Shown here piece after piece: positions 42,637-55,716 of a stretch of 64,000 bases of DNA. The stretch's first letter is position 1. Each line of letters opens with the position of its first letter. The notes beneath the pieces were generated by a model. The model did no database searches. It had not been told where the DNA came from and saw only the letters and a program-made list of their open reading frames with translations. A program made the position numbers and the translations under genes. The DNA is from Prunella strophiata (taxonomy: Eukaryota > Chordata > Aves > Passeriformes > Prunellidae), in the NCBI GenBank assembly GCA_036583965.1, contig JAZBQD010000026.1, positions 4,275,400-4,339,399 of the forward strand. The letters run 5' to 3'.

Positions 42637-42753
42637 CTGGCCTTCGAGCTGGCTGCAGGCTGCCCATCGCCTGCTTGTACCGACGGCTCTCATCCTCAGC
42701 CACTTCAGTGATGTCTGAGTAATCAACAGCATCCTCTGTGCTCTTAACCCAGC
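42637..42753 (-). CDS. TAF1: TAF1 exon 3
   Basis: The exon is 117 bp, about codons 82-120, phase 1 to 1: [20 protein letters not shown], then [19 protein letters not shown]. It is the conserved N-terminal segment after the TBP-binding region. Confidence 0.95.
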
Positions 42754-43327
42754 CTAGGAGAAACACACAACTCTATCCTAATTTGTATTAGTTACGTCAG
42801 ACTTCACTAGGTACTTATGAATCCTTTGCTATGCTTCCTTAATTTAGAAAACCAAAACTATCTGATTAACATCTCCCACCAGAGTACTTTTCCCCTCATT
42901 CTAATCAAAAGCTTTCATGGCTCTGAATTTCCACTAAAAGATTGGTAAGCAACCAAATTTAGCAAAACAAGCACTTATCACTTACTCATGGAAAGTGTTC
43001 AACAAGTTCAGAAAGAGATATTATAATACTCTGTGCTAAGTAGACTTCTTTAATACAAACACAGACTAAACTTATTTATGAAGGAGGACAGACAAGTAAA
43101 AGAAAAAATACTTATAAAAAATTAAAAGGGAACAGGTGCAAAATTGATCAGGAGCTACTGTAGGATTCTGTTTGGCAAAGTGGAGAAGGGAAGGCCTTTG
43201 ACAGTGGGCTCTGACCGGAGACCACCACGATATTCCCTGCAGACCCGGGTGCATTTTGCTCTGCTGGGCAAGAGCTGTGACCCTGCAGCTCCTCCGCCAC
43301 CCCAGCGCGGCCATCCCAGCGCCAAAC

Positions 43328-43445
43328 CTTCCTCGTCCAGGTGCGCTCCCTCGCTCTCGGCGCTCTCCTCCTCGCTGGCGGTGATCTCGGTTATGAGGTT
43401 GCCCAGCCCCAGCACGCCCAGCCCGGCCAGGTGCTTCTTGGATTC
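43328..43445 (-). CDS. TAF1: TAF1 exon 2
   Basis: The exon is 118 bp, codons 43-81 plus one base: [20 protein letters not shown], then [19 protein letters not shown]. It is part of the N-terminal TBP-inhibitory TAND region. The donor GTTTGG is weak, but the phase and the sequence of exon 3 require it. Confidence 0.93.
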
Positions 43446-43747
43446 CTGGGGAGACCAGATCTGGGAGGCTGCGAGCGCCGGGCCGGGCCGAGCCCCGCGG
43501 GCGCCTGCCGGGTCCTGCCCCAGAGCCCGCCCCGAGCATCCCCCGGGACACCCCGGCAGACCACAGAACACCCCGAGCACCTCGCTACACCCCGGTTTAC
43601 CCCAGCAGAGCCTGGGATATCCCGGTACAACCCGGCACAAACCGGGTCACCGTGGCTTCACACCGGTATAGCCCAGGTCGCCGCAAGCATCCCGCTTCAC
43701 GCCCGTCCCTCCGCCCGCGGTGCCTTCCCGGAGCGACACGGCCCTAC

Positions 43748-43873
43748 CTTGTCGAGGACACTGTCCCCTTCCAGCTGCCCCGCCTCATTGATGTTGCCGA
43801 AGAGGAAGCCGGCCAGGGAGAAGGGCTCGGCGCGGCCGCCGTCCGCCTCCTCCTCACTCTCCGAGTCCGACAT
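43748..43873 (-). CDS. TAF1: TAF1 exon 1, start codon
   Basis: The exon is 126 bp, 42 codons: [20 protein letters not shown], then [20 protein letters not shown] and DK before GTAGGG. The start at 43873 was chosen because it matches the MSD start of mammalian TAF1. The frame stays open upstream to an ATG at 43990, but those arginine- and glycine-rich codons do not resemble the human N-terminal extension as I recall it. Confidence 0.94.
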
Positions 43874-44025
43874 TGCTGCCCCGACACCGAGACCGAGCCG
43901 GAAACGGCGGCGGGAGCGGCCCCGGGAGCGGCCCCGGGAGCGGCGCCCGGCACAGCGCCCCCCGCGCGGCCCCGCCCCGCGGCGCAGCAAGGAAGCGCAG
44001 ACGCTCCGGCCTTGCCAAAAATTCC

Positions 44026-44031
44026 TTTATT
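44026..44031 (-). terminator. AATAAA signal just upstream of TAF1
   Basis: The sense strand reads AATAAAGGAATTTTTGGC. A second AATAAA lies at 44140-44145. Either could be the poly(A) signal of a transcript running from the right, perhaps a long 3' UTR of the RHOG-like gene, ending within about 150-270 bp of the TAF1 start codon. They could also be chance hexamers. Confidence 0.3.
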
Positions 44032-46193
44032 GCCTCCAGGAACCGGGTCCAGCTTTCCACAGGAAAGAGCGGCCTTCAGCACAGGGGCGGTACAAACAGC
44101 AGGGCGAGTTAATGCGACAGCCAGAGAGGTGAGGAAAGGTTTATTACAATGTAATTATGCATAATTTATAAAATTAAAAAAAAAAAAAAAAGGAGGAAAA
44201 AATCCTTTAAAACTGTTAGATGTAATACAAATTATTTTATAGCATAAAATCAAGTTGCCAGTGTATGTATCAGTACCACACTTCAGAGTCTTGGGCTCCC
44301 ACTGCTGATGGGTGGTCCTTGCTGCCCACTCTGGGGGTTGGGACCCCTCTGAGATGCATCCACTTCTTGGGGTCAGCCCAAGCAGCACCAAGGTTTCTAC
44401 AGAGTGAGGTTTAGCACCCGGAGACAAAGCACAGGGAGGTTCTTCTAGTTTAAATTTCATAGAAATAGCTACAGCTGTAAACTGAAGAAAGCACTTCCAG
44501 ATCTGAGCACATGGATATCCTTTGGACACACAATTCCTGAACTGCTCAGCTTCAGCTGTATTTAAAAAAAAAAAAAAACCAAGTAGTTCAGAAATCATTC
44601 ACAAAGCAAAGATTAAGATCTGTGTCTTCACAGTGAGTCTCTTCTGTGACATACACATTGCATCTCTATTCAGTAACAAACCAAAGGACCTTGAACTGTT
44701 CAGGAAACCCACACTGAGTTTTCTGACCTCCCAAAACAAGACAAAATCCAGCCATGGGATTATGTGAAGTCTGTATTTTTCAACTGCCCACAGAAGAAAA
44801 ACAAAGCATGGAAGAAACAGAACTGATTGTAAACTGAAGCACTGGACTACTCACAAAAAAAGGACCAAGAATTCCAGGTGGGGGAAAAAGGAAAGAGGAT
44901 CAAGAAAGGAGAATGCCCACTGAAAGGAAAAGCTCGCTGGATTTGTCCTGAAGCTCACCCTCATGGAAAGCAGAGGCTGGAGGAAACCAGCTACCAGCCA
45001 GGACTTTTACTCCTGTCAGACAGTGACAGAAATACAAAGCATGTAAATAACCAGGTTCTCCAAAGTGAGTAAAAAGTCTTTGATGGTTCAAAGTTCCCTC
45101 TGCTCATTTTCATCACTATCATGTTATTCTCCCTCAGCAATGTTGTGCAATTCATTTGCTAAGTAATCTAAGTGGGGATAAAGTGTTCTGGCATAATGTA
45201 ATCAACAGTGTAACCAAATCAAATAAATTGATTAAGCAGTTGAATTTTATCTCGCTACACTCTCTTCCAGTTCACTCCAGGATGGCTGCTTGAGCCTACA
45301 GAAATGGAGGGGTTGTGCAATAATACTTGCTCACAAGATTTCTTCTCCACAAAATGCATGTAATTCAGTTAGGAATAACCACAAAAAGGCACAGGATTAA
45401 AAGATTTCAGTATGTAAAAAAGTAAAAACTTTTAAAAACAGTAGTAGCTTCAGTACAAAACTGCAAATATATGTAGCCAAAAAAAAAAAAAAAAAAGGTA
45501 GACTTTTAATTTCAGGCACCTCTTAAGACTAGTTCAAACATATCACAGACTTTTAAAAGTACATTTCTGAATAAAGCAAAGGTTATGGGCTTGCACCGGG
45601 GTCACTAGACAGTTGATTCAGGTCTGACCAGCATTAAAACAAACCACGTGCACTGGCTTAAATAAATACATTTTAAACATGATAAAGTCTATTTACTCAG
45701 TTACTGAAATTTACCTACAGAAAATAATCTTGAATTACAAGGCACAGAGTTAATTGCTGCCTGCAAGCCCAGCCCACACTAAAGGCCTACAGCTAAAGCA
45801 AAGGCAGAATGTGGTGAGTAGAGGTTATCTCAGTGAATTCTCTACACCCTCACAGCCTTCAGGGCAGGAACCACATCTGGAACAGCACTTCCTCTGCAAG
45901 TGCAAGAGACACAAAGACACTCCAGGCAATGGCACTTGGTGAAGAAAAATGTGCAGTGTGGAGGCTTCTGCAGGCATCCTGCAGAATGGGTGTTTTGGGA
46001 CTGCCTGTGCTCAGTGTTTGGAGCTCTGTGTCAGTTCACCAACCACAGGCACCAGCATTTGTATTAACTGCAATTTATAATCTGTGGGTTGCAATTGGCT
46101 AAAGCAGCACCAAAATGAGCACATCCCAGATTTAAAAAAAATGCAGTTACTGTCAGCATCAGTTGCACCAGCTGAAGAAAGGCACATCATCTT

Positions 46194-46273
46194 CAAATAG
46201 TGGAATTAGGGCACAAATACCAACATTTCTATCCAAATAGTAGAATTAGGGCACAAATGCAAACATTTCTATG
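46194..46273. repeat. 40-bp direct tandem duplication
   Basis: Two adjacent copies begin CAAATAGTRGAATTAGGGC at 46194 and 46234 and differ at about four positions. It is a small local duplication with no coding content. Confidence 0.85.
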
Positions 46274-47094
46274 CACCTGGTATTTTTGCCAGCATCAGAT
46301 AAAGCAAGGTCAAATTAACACAAGATCCCTAATAACCTTGTTGATGTATTTTCTGTTATCTTGCTAAAATGAGGCACTTTTTTTTTTTTTTTTTTCTGAC
46401 CAGGGTATACACCAGTGCAGTTTTGCATGTGTGGGAATCACAAGAAAAAGCAAGTTCTGAATGACCAATTGAGGCTGCAGCCAGACAAAGACAGCACTGT
46501 CAACTTCAGACAACAAAGCCCAGTCCAGCACCAGTGGTTTCACACAAAGTATCTTTGAAGCATGCTGCTTTCATACCACAGAGCTGGAAGGTTGAGTCTA
46601 AGGAAGGGCTCATGCTCACTCCTCAGCTGGTCCCGGAACCACACATAAAGAACAGTGCACATCCTGAAAATAAAAGCCAGCTGCCACTTACCAGAGCTGC
46701 TAAGGAAGGTTAAAAAGTATGTAAATAGAACTTCAATTAGAAAGAGTTTATAAGAACTGAGCATCCAGGAGAGGAAAAAACTGCCCAGGTAATCCTATCC
46801 AGTGACTGGCTAACCATTACAGACTGAACTGAAAATAGGAAGAAGCACGGGTTCCTGTAAACAGAACCTCCAAATTTTCTGTCAGCCTTCTCACAGAAAA
46901 ACAACGAAGGAATCTGCCATTAAAAAATCTCAGATGGTTGCCCCAAGAATGTTAGGAATTGAAGCAATGCCTCAAGAGCAAACAGGCTACTGTCAAGTCT
47001 CTGGGATTCATCAAAGGGATTACACTGAAAAATCTCATTTTGAGAAGTGTCATCCCAAATACCTCAGTCAGCCTGAGAAGGTAATTGTCAAAAC

Positions 47095-47100
47095 TTTATT
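47095..47100 (-). terminator. possible poly(A) signal of the RHOG-like gene
   Basis: This is the first AATAAA on the sense strand after the RHOG-like stop codon, about 790 bp downstream. It is a candidate only; more distal signals exist. Confidence 0.3.
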
Positions 47101-47883
47101 CTCAGGGTGCAACGTCTCTTTGGACAGTGAAATAAAATCTCATCTTAGAAGATTATGGAAGACTTGAATCTAAAGTACTCTTCCACTTCTCCACCTCAAA
47201 ACTATGAAAATCACTCATTTGAGTGAGTCATCATTATTCTAAGTTCCTTACATAAGGAGAAATCAGGTCCTGCTTCTATTAATAAATCATTGCAGGTATT
47301 CCCTTGATCTTGCTCATTGCATTAACCATGCCTAATGCTAACTCTTCATACAATCAATCACAGTTCACTACAAGGTGAATCCCAGTAATAGTTCAGGCAT
47401 TTTTGCAAGTAAACAAATTGTTTTCAAGCTTTAAATTGACAAAACAACTGGACAGCCAGACTTATGTTTGTAAAACAAATTCAATCAGTACATAAAGGAT
47501 GGGAAAAGCAGCAGCTACACTTAAAGCAAAGTTATCAAAATTTGTGCTTTTCAGCAAATCTAGTAACTGATGGCTATCTAGTAAAGAAGTGGCTTCAAAG
47601 AGGTCTCCTCTGTTATTTTCCTCCACTAAAATAATCAATTGATCCCTGGAGAAGCTGGAGACAGGAACTTTAGAAATAAAGTAGGTATTTGACCTCTCAG
47701 TTGGAAAAAAAAAACCTGTTCTGTTCTGTTTCAGTTTCCCTGAAGCAGTAAGACTGCAAGAATATTCATTGTATAAACCATTTCTGCTTAGAGCTGTTAG
47801 TGCAAGATGCAAATCTTCAATTTAACTCGTTAAAAAGCCCTCCAAGATTCTAGTCAACTTCCAACATCCATCACCCAAGGCAA

Positions 47884-48459
47884 CTACAATAAGACACATT
47901 TTCTTGTGTTCTTCTTTGTCACAGGATACAGAACTGCACGGACAGCTTCAGCAAACACCTCCCGAACACCCTCCTGATTCAATGCAGAGCACTCCAAATA
48001 TTTGACTGCTCCAATTTGTTTAGCCAGTGAAGTCCCCTGCTGTGGGGTAGTGGGTGCCAAGCTCTGCTCTTTCAACTTTTTAACCGTTTCCAGGTCACTC
48101 CTCAAGTCTCTCTTCGTGCCCACTAAAAGGATGGGGACATTTGGACAGTGGTGAGAAACTTCAGGGTGCCATTTGTGCCTCACGTTGGCATAGGAGGAGG
48201 GGCTGCCAATGGAGAAGCAGATGATGAAGACGTTGGTTTGGGGGTAGGAGAGCGTGCGCAGGCGGTCGTACTCCTCCTGGCCCGCAGTGTCCCAGAGGTT
48301 CAGGCTGACTGTCCGGCCATCCACGGTCATCTGGGCACTGTAGTTGTCAAACACAGTGGGGATGTACTCTTCTGGGAAGGCGTTGGTGGTGTAGCTGATG
48401 AGGAGACAGGTTTTTCCCACCGCGCCATCTCCGACCACCACGCACTTTATAGTCTGCAT
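47884..48459 (-). CDS. RHOG-like Rho-family small GTPase
   Basis: The single-exon coding region has 191 codons, start 48459, stop TAG at 47886-47884. The protein is a complete Rho GTPase. The P-loop GDGAVGKT is at residues 10-17, the effector loop PTVFDNY around 34-40, [12 protein letters not shown] around 57-68, TKRD around 115-118 and ECSAL around 157-161. A basic tail KKNTRK precedes the CAAX box CVLL, whose final Leu predicts geranylgeranylation and membrane attachment. HKWHPEV and PQQG are features of RHOG rather than RAC1, so it is closest to RHOG by memory but differs at many surface positions. RHOG promotes Rac activation through ELMO-DOCK. An acceptor TTTCTAG just before 48476 implies at least one upstream non-coding exon, so this is not a bare retrocopy. 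I recall no such gene here in mammals. Confidence 0.93.
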   Translation of the reverse strand: MQTIKCVVVGDGAVGKTCLLISYTTNAFPEEYIPTVFDNYSAQMTVDGRTVSLNLWDTAGQEEYDRLRTLSYPQTNVFIICFSIGSPSSYANVRHKWHPEVSHHCPNVPILLVGTKRDLRSDLETVKKLKEQSLAPTTPQQGTSLAKQIGAVKYLECSALNQEGVREVFAEAVRAVLYPVTKKNTRKCVLL

Positions 48460-48476
48460 CCTTCACCTAGAAACGA
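48460..48476 (-). other. 5' UTR end and acceptor of the RHOG-like gene
   Basis: The sense strand reads GTTTCTAG, then GTGAAGG, 17 bases before the start codon. RHOG in mammals also has its coding sequence in one exon behind a 5' UTR intron, which supports this reading. Confidence 0.6.
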
Positions 48477-49624
48477 AGTCCTGCACAAAGCAAGGAGAGA
48501 GGAGTCAGGCAGAGCACACTCAGTGGTGGTCGCTGAAAAGATAAGCTTTAGCAAGTGTGTTTTTAATATAGCAGAGGATTTCTTATCACATTCAGTGTCT
48601 CAAGCCACTCTGAAGAGCTCCGGGCTAGAAAGACAATAGTGAAATGGAGATGCAATGAGTGGAGAGCTAAGTGACAATTGGCTGCATTCCAACCATGTAA
48701 ATACAAATTAGCCAAATTCCCACAGTCTTGCCTTACTGCCAGACTGTTTCCCACAGGCAAAAGGACAAGTCCTTAGAGGCACCTGCAAGTGGAAAGGGAT
48801 TGTGACCCAGTAACAAGATACTCTGTCCTTTGTAGGTTCACACATCCACCTCTTTACATACACACACACTCCAACACTCACACTTGCCTACCTAAACAGA
48901 AAGATCCAAAAGTTATAAATAAAATCAAGATATTCATTTCTGGGCTGCACTGCTACTGTTTACAATAATAATTCACCACACTCAGATCAATCAGTCCTGA
49001 ATAAACTACAGTATTTATAGGACACCAGATAAAAGGTTCAGAAAGCAGCACGTTCAAGAAAAGCTGTTCTTTGAAATCTAACTAGCCATGGTAACCCAGA
49101 TTAGAATCCATAAAGAATTTTTCTAAAGAAGCCAAGAACAGATTACTCTCACTAATCACTGACAGAACAAGCAGGACTTAATAGGCTTGAGTTACTTGGT
49201 GTCCTCTAAATAATGAGCATGAGAAAAATACATGCCCTAAAAGATCAGCAGCCAAACAGCTTTCCTGGGGAATTGTTACTCAGGAGATACTTGACACTTG
49301 GAGCTTTTCCATATCCCTTTCCTGATATGTGAAAGGTAGGTTTGACAATCAAACTGATACAGTCTAAAACACAATTAATTTTAAACTTTCATCACATGAA
49401 CAGCAAGAATTTTGAAAATAGCATGGAACTAACTACAAGCAGTTCATTTGTTGTACATTTCTTGTGTGCTGCAGCTTCCACTGCTAGCCTGAACAAGAAG
49501 GAACTTGCATCTGCCTTCTCACCCAAATGCCTTTGAGGTACTATTAGTAATCCTCAACTTGCAACCAGCAGAAAATGCCCTGCTTCAAACAGAAGAGAAT
49601 AGTGGGAAGAACTTTTTAGCAATG

Positions 49625-49896
49625 GCTGTTGTGATAGAACATGGGGTAATGGCTTTAAACTAGGAAAAGATTGATCTAGATTAGATATAAGGTAGAAGTT
49701 ATTTATAGTGAGGGTGATGAAACACGGGCACAGGTTGCCCAGGGAAACTGTGGCTGCCCCATCCCTGGAAACATTGAAGGCCAGGCTGGATGGGGCCCTG
49801 AGCAACCTGATCTCATTGAAGATGTCCCTGCTCACTGCAGGGTGGTTGAACCAGATGACTTTCAAAGGTTCCTTCCAACCCAAACTGTTTTGATTG
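49625..49896 (+). mobile_element. CR1 retroposon 3' fragment
   Basis: The segment contains GGGGTAATGGCTTTAAAC, then GGGCACAGGTTGCCCAGG, then TTCCTTCCAACCCAAACTG. These are the 3' part and end of a chicken-repeat-1 LINE in the plus orientation. About 270 bp survives, 5'-truncated, without coding capacity. Confidence 0.9.
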
Positions 49897-52800
49897 CATA
49901 TTCCAGAAAGATCTCAGCTCCAACACCATCAAAGTATCAAAGGGAATACAGAACTTCAAGACCATCCAAACAAATCAACAATTCATTCCCATTTAAGCCT
50001 CAGCTCTGTCCTTTTAGACGAAGTCTTTACCTGCACCCACATTCTCACTAGCAGCACACAATTCTTCTGAGCTAAGTGAAAATAGGCACCTGAAGCTTGC
50101 ACAAAGCTGCAGCAGGCAACTGGAGTGACACTGACTGGTCACTACAGCACACAGTGCTTAAGGAGCCATCAATGTACCTACACAGACACTATGGAAACCA
50201 CACAGGGTGGGAAGGGACCACCTTGTGCTGCTGCTGCTGCTGCCACAGCCTGGCTGGACTGCAGCACAGGGCAGGTTTTAAAGCCCATTCCTGCACTTAC
50301 ATCAAACCCATGAAGTACCAGAACGTGCTGTGCCAGAAACCTGAGTGGTGACCAACACCACTGCTTCCAGAGCAAAGGTTTTTCCCCCAAATGAACTATC
50401 TGTGCAACAGACAATTCATTTTGACCAGTCAGTAACAAGTGACATCACAGAGATGGCAGAGCTAAGTCAGCAACACAAGTCTCATGAAGAACCAGATGAC
50501 ACACAAAGCCTTTTATATGCCCAACCCCTAGTTTCTAAAATAAACAAACGGCAAACACTTGTAAACAGATCTCTCTTTAAAACCCAAACAAGCTCCCCTG
50601 AGGATTTACATCTCTTAAATCTCTATGCACTTCTGTCCAGAGCTCTGCACAGTGACAGGGTATCCCCAAACTGCACATGGACTGGCACTGCCTGCAGGGT
50701 GATCACAGCAGCACCCTCAGGCAGCACAGCTTCCCAAATGGATAAACTCCAAAGCCACACGTACCCCAGACCATCAGCAGCTAACACAATCTGATCCAAA
50801 ATGCCTAATGAAACTGTGTTACTCAAAGATTACTTTGTTGGTGTTTTATTTCAGAGGTCGTTAGAGATTTCAATTTGGAAATCGGTAATAAAGTAACAAA
50901 AAAAAGCCTGAAACATGAATGCTCTTTTCAGGGCACTAATACCTTGAATTACCTCACTAAAACTCGGATTTTAGAAGAGCAACATTTGCAAGGGGAAATA
51001 ACTCCAGGCAAACCTGCCAAGGCATTGGGCAAAGCATTAACTACATAAACACAGCTAAAGAGCTTGTGGGCTTTTAAGTATGATTCTCTGAAGGGCCCCT
51101 TTAAAGGAGGTTGCCTGAGCTGAAAGGAATCGTGTGTGGCATATGCAATACAGAAAAACAAACACACACCAGGACACACATTCCTTGTATTGAAACACAA
51201 AATTCAGATAAATTAATCAAAAAAGTAAAGAGTAGAAAGAAGCTACTTGACTCCAGAAAACTACATTGTGAGCAAGGGTAGTTTGGCTAAAGATTTATAT
51301 GTGGAACACAAAGAGTTTTTTAATTTAAATCACAACCAAGCAAACTAATATTCCCTCCATCATGTCTTTTCTATTAAATCCATGTACTTAATAACTCATA
51401 ATGAATGAAATCTCTAATTTTATTATTTTTTTAAGGAAACAATTTGCCTACAATAAAACTTTCACAAGATAGTAAAAAGCAGGGGTTCAAATTTGCATGG
51501 AAAATTCCTATTTCTTAAGCATCCTTGAAGTTGGCATGGCATGCTATCTAAACATAAATATACATTGAAAAAAAATACCATACTCTAAAAACAAAATTAC
51601 CAACAAATATTACCAAGAGTAGGAAAATTGGTTTAGAGTTTGTTTGGGATTTTTTTGGTGACCTTCAAAAGAATTTTTGGGGAAATTTTAGAAAGAAAAA
51701 CTCCACATATGACAAATAACAAGAACTGAAAGAAAGAAAAATATATATTAACACGTCAATACATTATAAAAAAACCCCAATTTAGAAACAGAAAGTTGGG
51801 CACAAGCTTCAAAGCCAAGTTGAAAGGTTATGCAGCAAGAAAAACAAATGAACAGAAAATCCAAAGTAGTGAGAGGTAATCTGGGTTCCTTAGTCCTTGC
51901 AGAGAAAGAACTTCTATTACAGCTGAGGTTCTAGAAGTTACAGCAGAATGTATGGGAATAATTCTCAAATTAAGTAATAATTTTCTAAAAAGCAACCAGG
52001 AAAAAAAAAAAAAAAAACCACACCAAATCACCCTACACAGAAGTGTTGTGCAAAAATACTTAGATAAGAGTTATTTCTATCTTGTCCATCAATGACTTTG
52101 AATTTGAAAACTGGCATTCCCTGTTTGGGTTAGTTCCCTTCTCAGAATGTGCTGCTAAGTCTGACTTCACTGCCTGCACACCTGGCACTTCCTGTGGAAT
52201 GTGCAAGATTTCAGTCAACATGTCAAGACATCATCTGAAGAGCTGCTCCTGTTCTGATCTAATTAAGCATTTTCTGGTATCATTAACATGGACAGTTTGC
52301 TCTCCAGACGAACATTTGCTGGGGAAATTCACTACTTGGAACACACACACAGAGTAACTTCACATTGCATCAAAATCTTTTTGTGGTAGAGAAACAATTT
52401 CTAGATCTTCCCTTCAATACTTCCCTTCAATACTGTCTGCTGAGAGAAGGGAGAATACAGTGACAGAAAACAGAGAGAAAACAGGAACCTGGATCCTTTT
52501 GTAGTTTTCTAGATTTATGCTTTTTATACTTCCTACACTTCTAAAAACCCCTTTGCAGAACTTCTTAAAGGACACGCCTCTGCCTTTGCTCTGCTAACAT
52601 CAGATGCTTCTTTGTTAGGTGGATTCTAGCTCTGATATTGCTCTTTGATAAACTCACTCTCACTGAGTTTGTCAGCTCTTCCTTCCTTCTCTTTACAGTT
52701 TAGATAGGGCCCCATTTTGGCCAAAACCGAGCAGAAAACTCTCTAATTCAGCTGAAATCAGCTGTACTGAGCTGTATCATTCTGCTCAGCCACCACATTT

Positions 52801-54727
52801 CATCAAGCCCTCGTTGTTTTGGAGAACCAGATCCTGCTTTACCAGGGGCAGGCAGAAATTAAGAAATCTAAACAATTTAATTGCTCATCTTTCAGTAACA
52901 CAAACTAGATCAGAGACGATTCACTCTGTCTGCCTAAAAAACACGAAGTCAGGCAGGAACTTTCAACAAAGAACTGGGTGGATAGGGCTGTTCTAAATAT
53001 ATCACACCATCCTCACCCATGCAAAGGAGTTAATTCACATGTGCAGCTTACCCACCAGCCCTAGCAGGGAAGAGAAAGGGGCTCTCAGCAATTTAATCAA
53101 GACTCTGTTACTATCCCACAACAGCTCAGTTTACTTGCCATTGTTTTAGGCAAGTGCCAAAGGGATGGAGAAGTGCCAGGCTTTCAGTGCCAAGAAAGAG
53201 CAGAAAAAGTTAAATAGGAGACCTCATCCCTCATATCCTTCAGCAATGAATGACCTACTTGGACTTCTCAGTGCCTCTCAAAAGTTTTCACACCGCTTTC
53301 TGTCCTGCCATTTACCTGCAAGAGAAACAAAACTGCAACAGTCTGAGTGGCTGCAGAGAGGGGGAAAAAATCCACAAGGGAAGGCAGATTTCAGCAGCAC
53401 AGCAGGAACTGTGCAGCCCAGCACCCAGGCTCCATGTGAACAACAGAACTGAGGAAGCCTGCTCTCTCCCAAGTTCTTTGCCTATAAATTCAGCTCCCAA
53501 GCACACGACAGGAGTGCAATTCTTGCTGGCTGTTCCTTCAATGCCAATGCTAGAAAGCCCTTCATGCCTTTTGATGCAAAAAGTTGTTTCTATGAAATAA
53601 AAGAAACCCCTCAAAACCTTTCAAACAATATTTTTAAAACCTCTATCTTTGTCAAATTAGGCTGAAATTGGTTTGATTTAAAGATTTGGGGTTTTTTCAT
53701 GGATGAAACACACATAAGCAATATTTTTTAGGAAACTTACAGTGAGAATGAGGTCTTCTCCATGAGGTATTTGGGCAACTCACCTACACAAACCTCTTAC
53801 TACAGGCACTCATACCCCAAATTTTATAGCAGAGCAATGATGTTAGTGAGCAAACATCAAACACCTTAAATTCCATGAATCCAAGCTACTGAATGGATCA
53901 TTAATATTTCCAAAGGGCATTAGCCCATGGAAGAGATGCACAGCTGATGCAATAACACTGTGACAAGGTGCAGCTGCACAGCCCACAGGAACTCAAACCC
54001 AAGACTCCAGCAGATATCCAGATCCCCACTGTATGGATGTGACACATATCCTGCCATAATCAAAAGCTGAAGAGTATTAAACTTGGGTTTCCCTCCTGCA
54101 ACCATGTGCAGAGGCATGGATTAATCAAGCCAGGGACATCTGACAGTTTATTTGAACACAAGTGACCCTTTGATGGTGAGCACAGCAAAGGTGTAAGGGC
54201 AGGAGCCAGGGCTGCAGGGTGCTGTGCCCACACCCACTAACTCACCCTCCTGGGTGATCCAAGCAACTTGCACAGGTCCTAGGGGGTCACAGGCAGTTCA
54301 TAAAAAGTTAATAACCATGTCCTTCCCACCTTCTATAGATTCTGACAAGGCTTTAGTCACTACTGTTGGCTAAAAGAAACAAACAGTACCTCAGACATAA
54401 AGTTTTGTGGAGAGGAGTTTTAAGCTCGTTGCAGGATGAATGATAAATCCAGTTTAAGCATTCTTGATTCCTATTTGAGGTAAAACGAAAAATAAAAAAC
54501 TGTTAGCATGTCTTCCTATCATCTTCTGTCACCTGGCATTTGCTGGCAGTCTCAGTTGTAACAAAGCCACTGTTGTACAAGAAGGGCAATGTTACACCAG
54601 GAAAATCTAAGCCTCTTTCTGTGAGAAAAAAAAGCCCCTCCACACTTTTCATTGGATTGCACTTCTCTGATTCCTCCTCCTCCAAATTTCACTGGGGAGA
54701 AGGGGGACAGAGGAGGGAGATTTAATA

Positions 54728-54897
54728 ACAAATAAAAACACAAACAAGAATAAACAAAGAATAAAACAAAACAAAACCCAACCAAAAACAAAACCAAAAC
54801 AAAATCAAACAAAAACCCCCAAATGAAAACAGAAAAACTCAAAACACAGAAACTAAAACAAACAAACAAAACCCCAAACAAAAACAAACAAAAATGC
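54728..54897. repeat. A/C-rich low-complexity block
   Basis: This is about 170 bp made almost wholly of AAAC and AAAAC variants (for example ACAAAACAAAACCCAACC), with very few G or T. It may be the decayed tail of a retroposon or simple-sequence expansion. Confidence 0.85.
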
Positions 54898-55690
54898 ACT
54901 TGCTCAATCAATACCATTTTTTTCAAAGAGTTTTGGTATGACTAAGGAGTTAATGCATGCACTCAGTGTATTTTATCATGGCTTGTGCACTACAATACTG
55001 CAACCATTGCCAAGTCTCATTTGCATCAAGTATTGCAATTCTAAAATGTGAGCAAAAGTTACCAGAGTCAAGGAGTCTCTCAGCAGTTCATCAGATTTAC
55101 ACATACTGGAATGTAAAGTAAAAAAATATCCCCTGTAAAGGCACAAATCTTTACATGGCACCAGATTGTGTGAAAACACTTTGGGCCCCAAAAGAATCAC
55201 AGCCTCATCACATAAGCAAATCAAACCACACATTCAGCTTCCTCCTACTAATTGCAAACCACATATTTTGTTGTTTTTCCAGGATCTCTATAAAATTCCT
55301 TCATGAATAATATTTAAAAGTTTTTTTAAATGGAAATATTAATCTAAAATACATCTCATAATCTTGAATTCCATGTAGAAAAAAACCACTGTGCTGGTAA
55401 GCAGTGGCAAACTGGCTCCAAAGCATGCCTTCAAGTGATGTATTTTACATCTTACACGGAAGAGAACGTGAGCTTTTTAAAAATCAAAAAATGAGCTTGG
55501 GGCAAAGAGCTAATGATGCTGCCACAAGGAGTACTGCAGCCCAGCCCAGGACACACATTGCAAGCATAAGGTACATATAAAAACACTTAAATGAAAGCAT
55601 TTAAAGCTTTTTTGTAACTCAGAGTAATTATGGTGGGAATCACAAGTGTTTATAAAGAATAAACAGATACTGGTTACTCACTGGTTCCTG

Positions 55691-55716
55691 AAAAAAAAAA
55701 AAAAAAAAAAAAAAAA
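55691..55716. repeat. run of 26 A
   Basis: An uninterrupted A homopolymer of 26 bases follows CTGGTTCCTG. No retroposon body was recognised on its 5' side. Confidence 0.9.

Larger units (their letters stand above)
43200..44020 (-). promoter_or_regulatory. TAF1: TAF1 CpG island
   Basis: A GC- and CpG-rich stretch covers exons 1-2 and about 140 bp upstream of the start codon, including repeated CCCCGGGAGCGG units at 43919-43950. No TATA box is visible. It is the expected position of the TAF1 transcription start. Confidence 0.6.
44032..47883 (-). other. non-coding DNA 3' of the RHOG-like gene
   Basis: This is 3.9 kb with no coding region I can support. It may include the 3' UTR of the RHOG-like gene: AATAAA on the sense strand occurs at 47095-47100 and again at 44140 and 44026. 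It holds a two-copy 40-bp direct repeat (46194-46273), a run of about 18 T (46379-46396) and a run of about 18 A (45480-45497). Confidence 0.7.

Noticed and set aside
43072..44132. Several 100-260 codon frames around the TAF1 CpG island
   Set aside because: They are shadows of GC-rich promoter sequence and of TAF1 exons 1-2 in other frames; none has family features.
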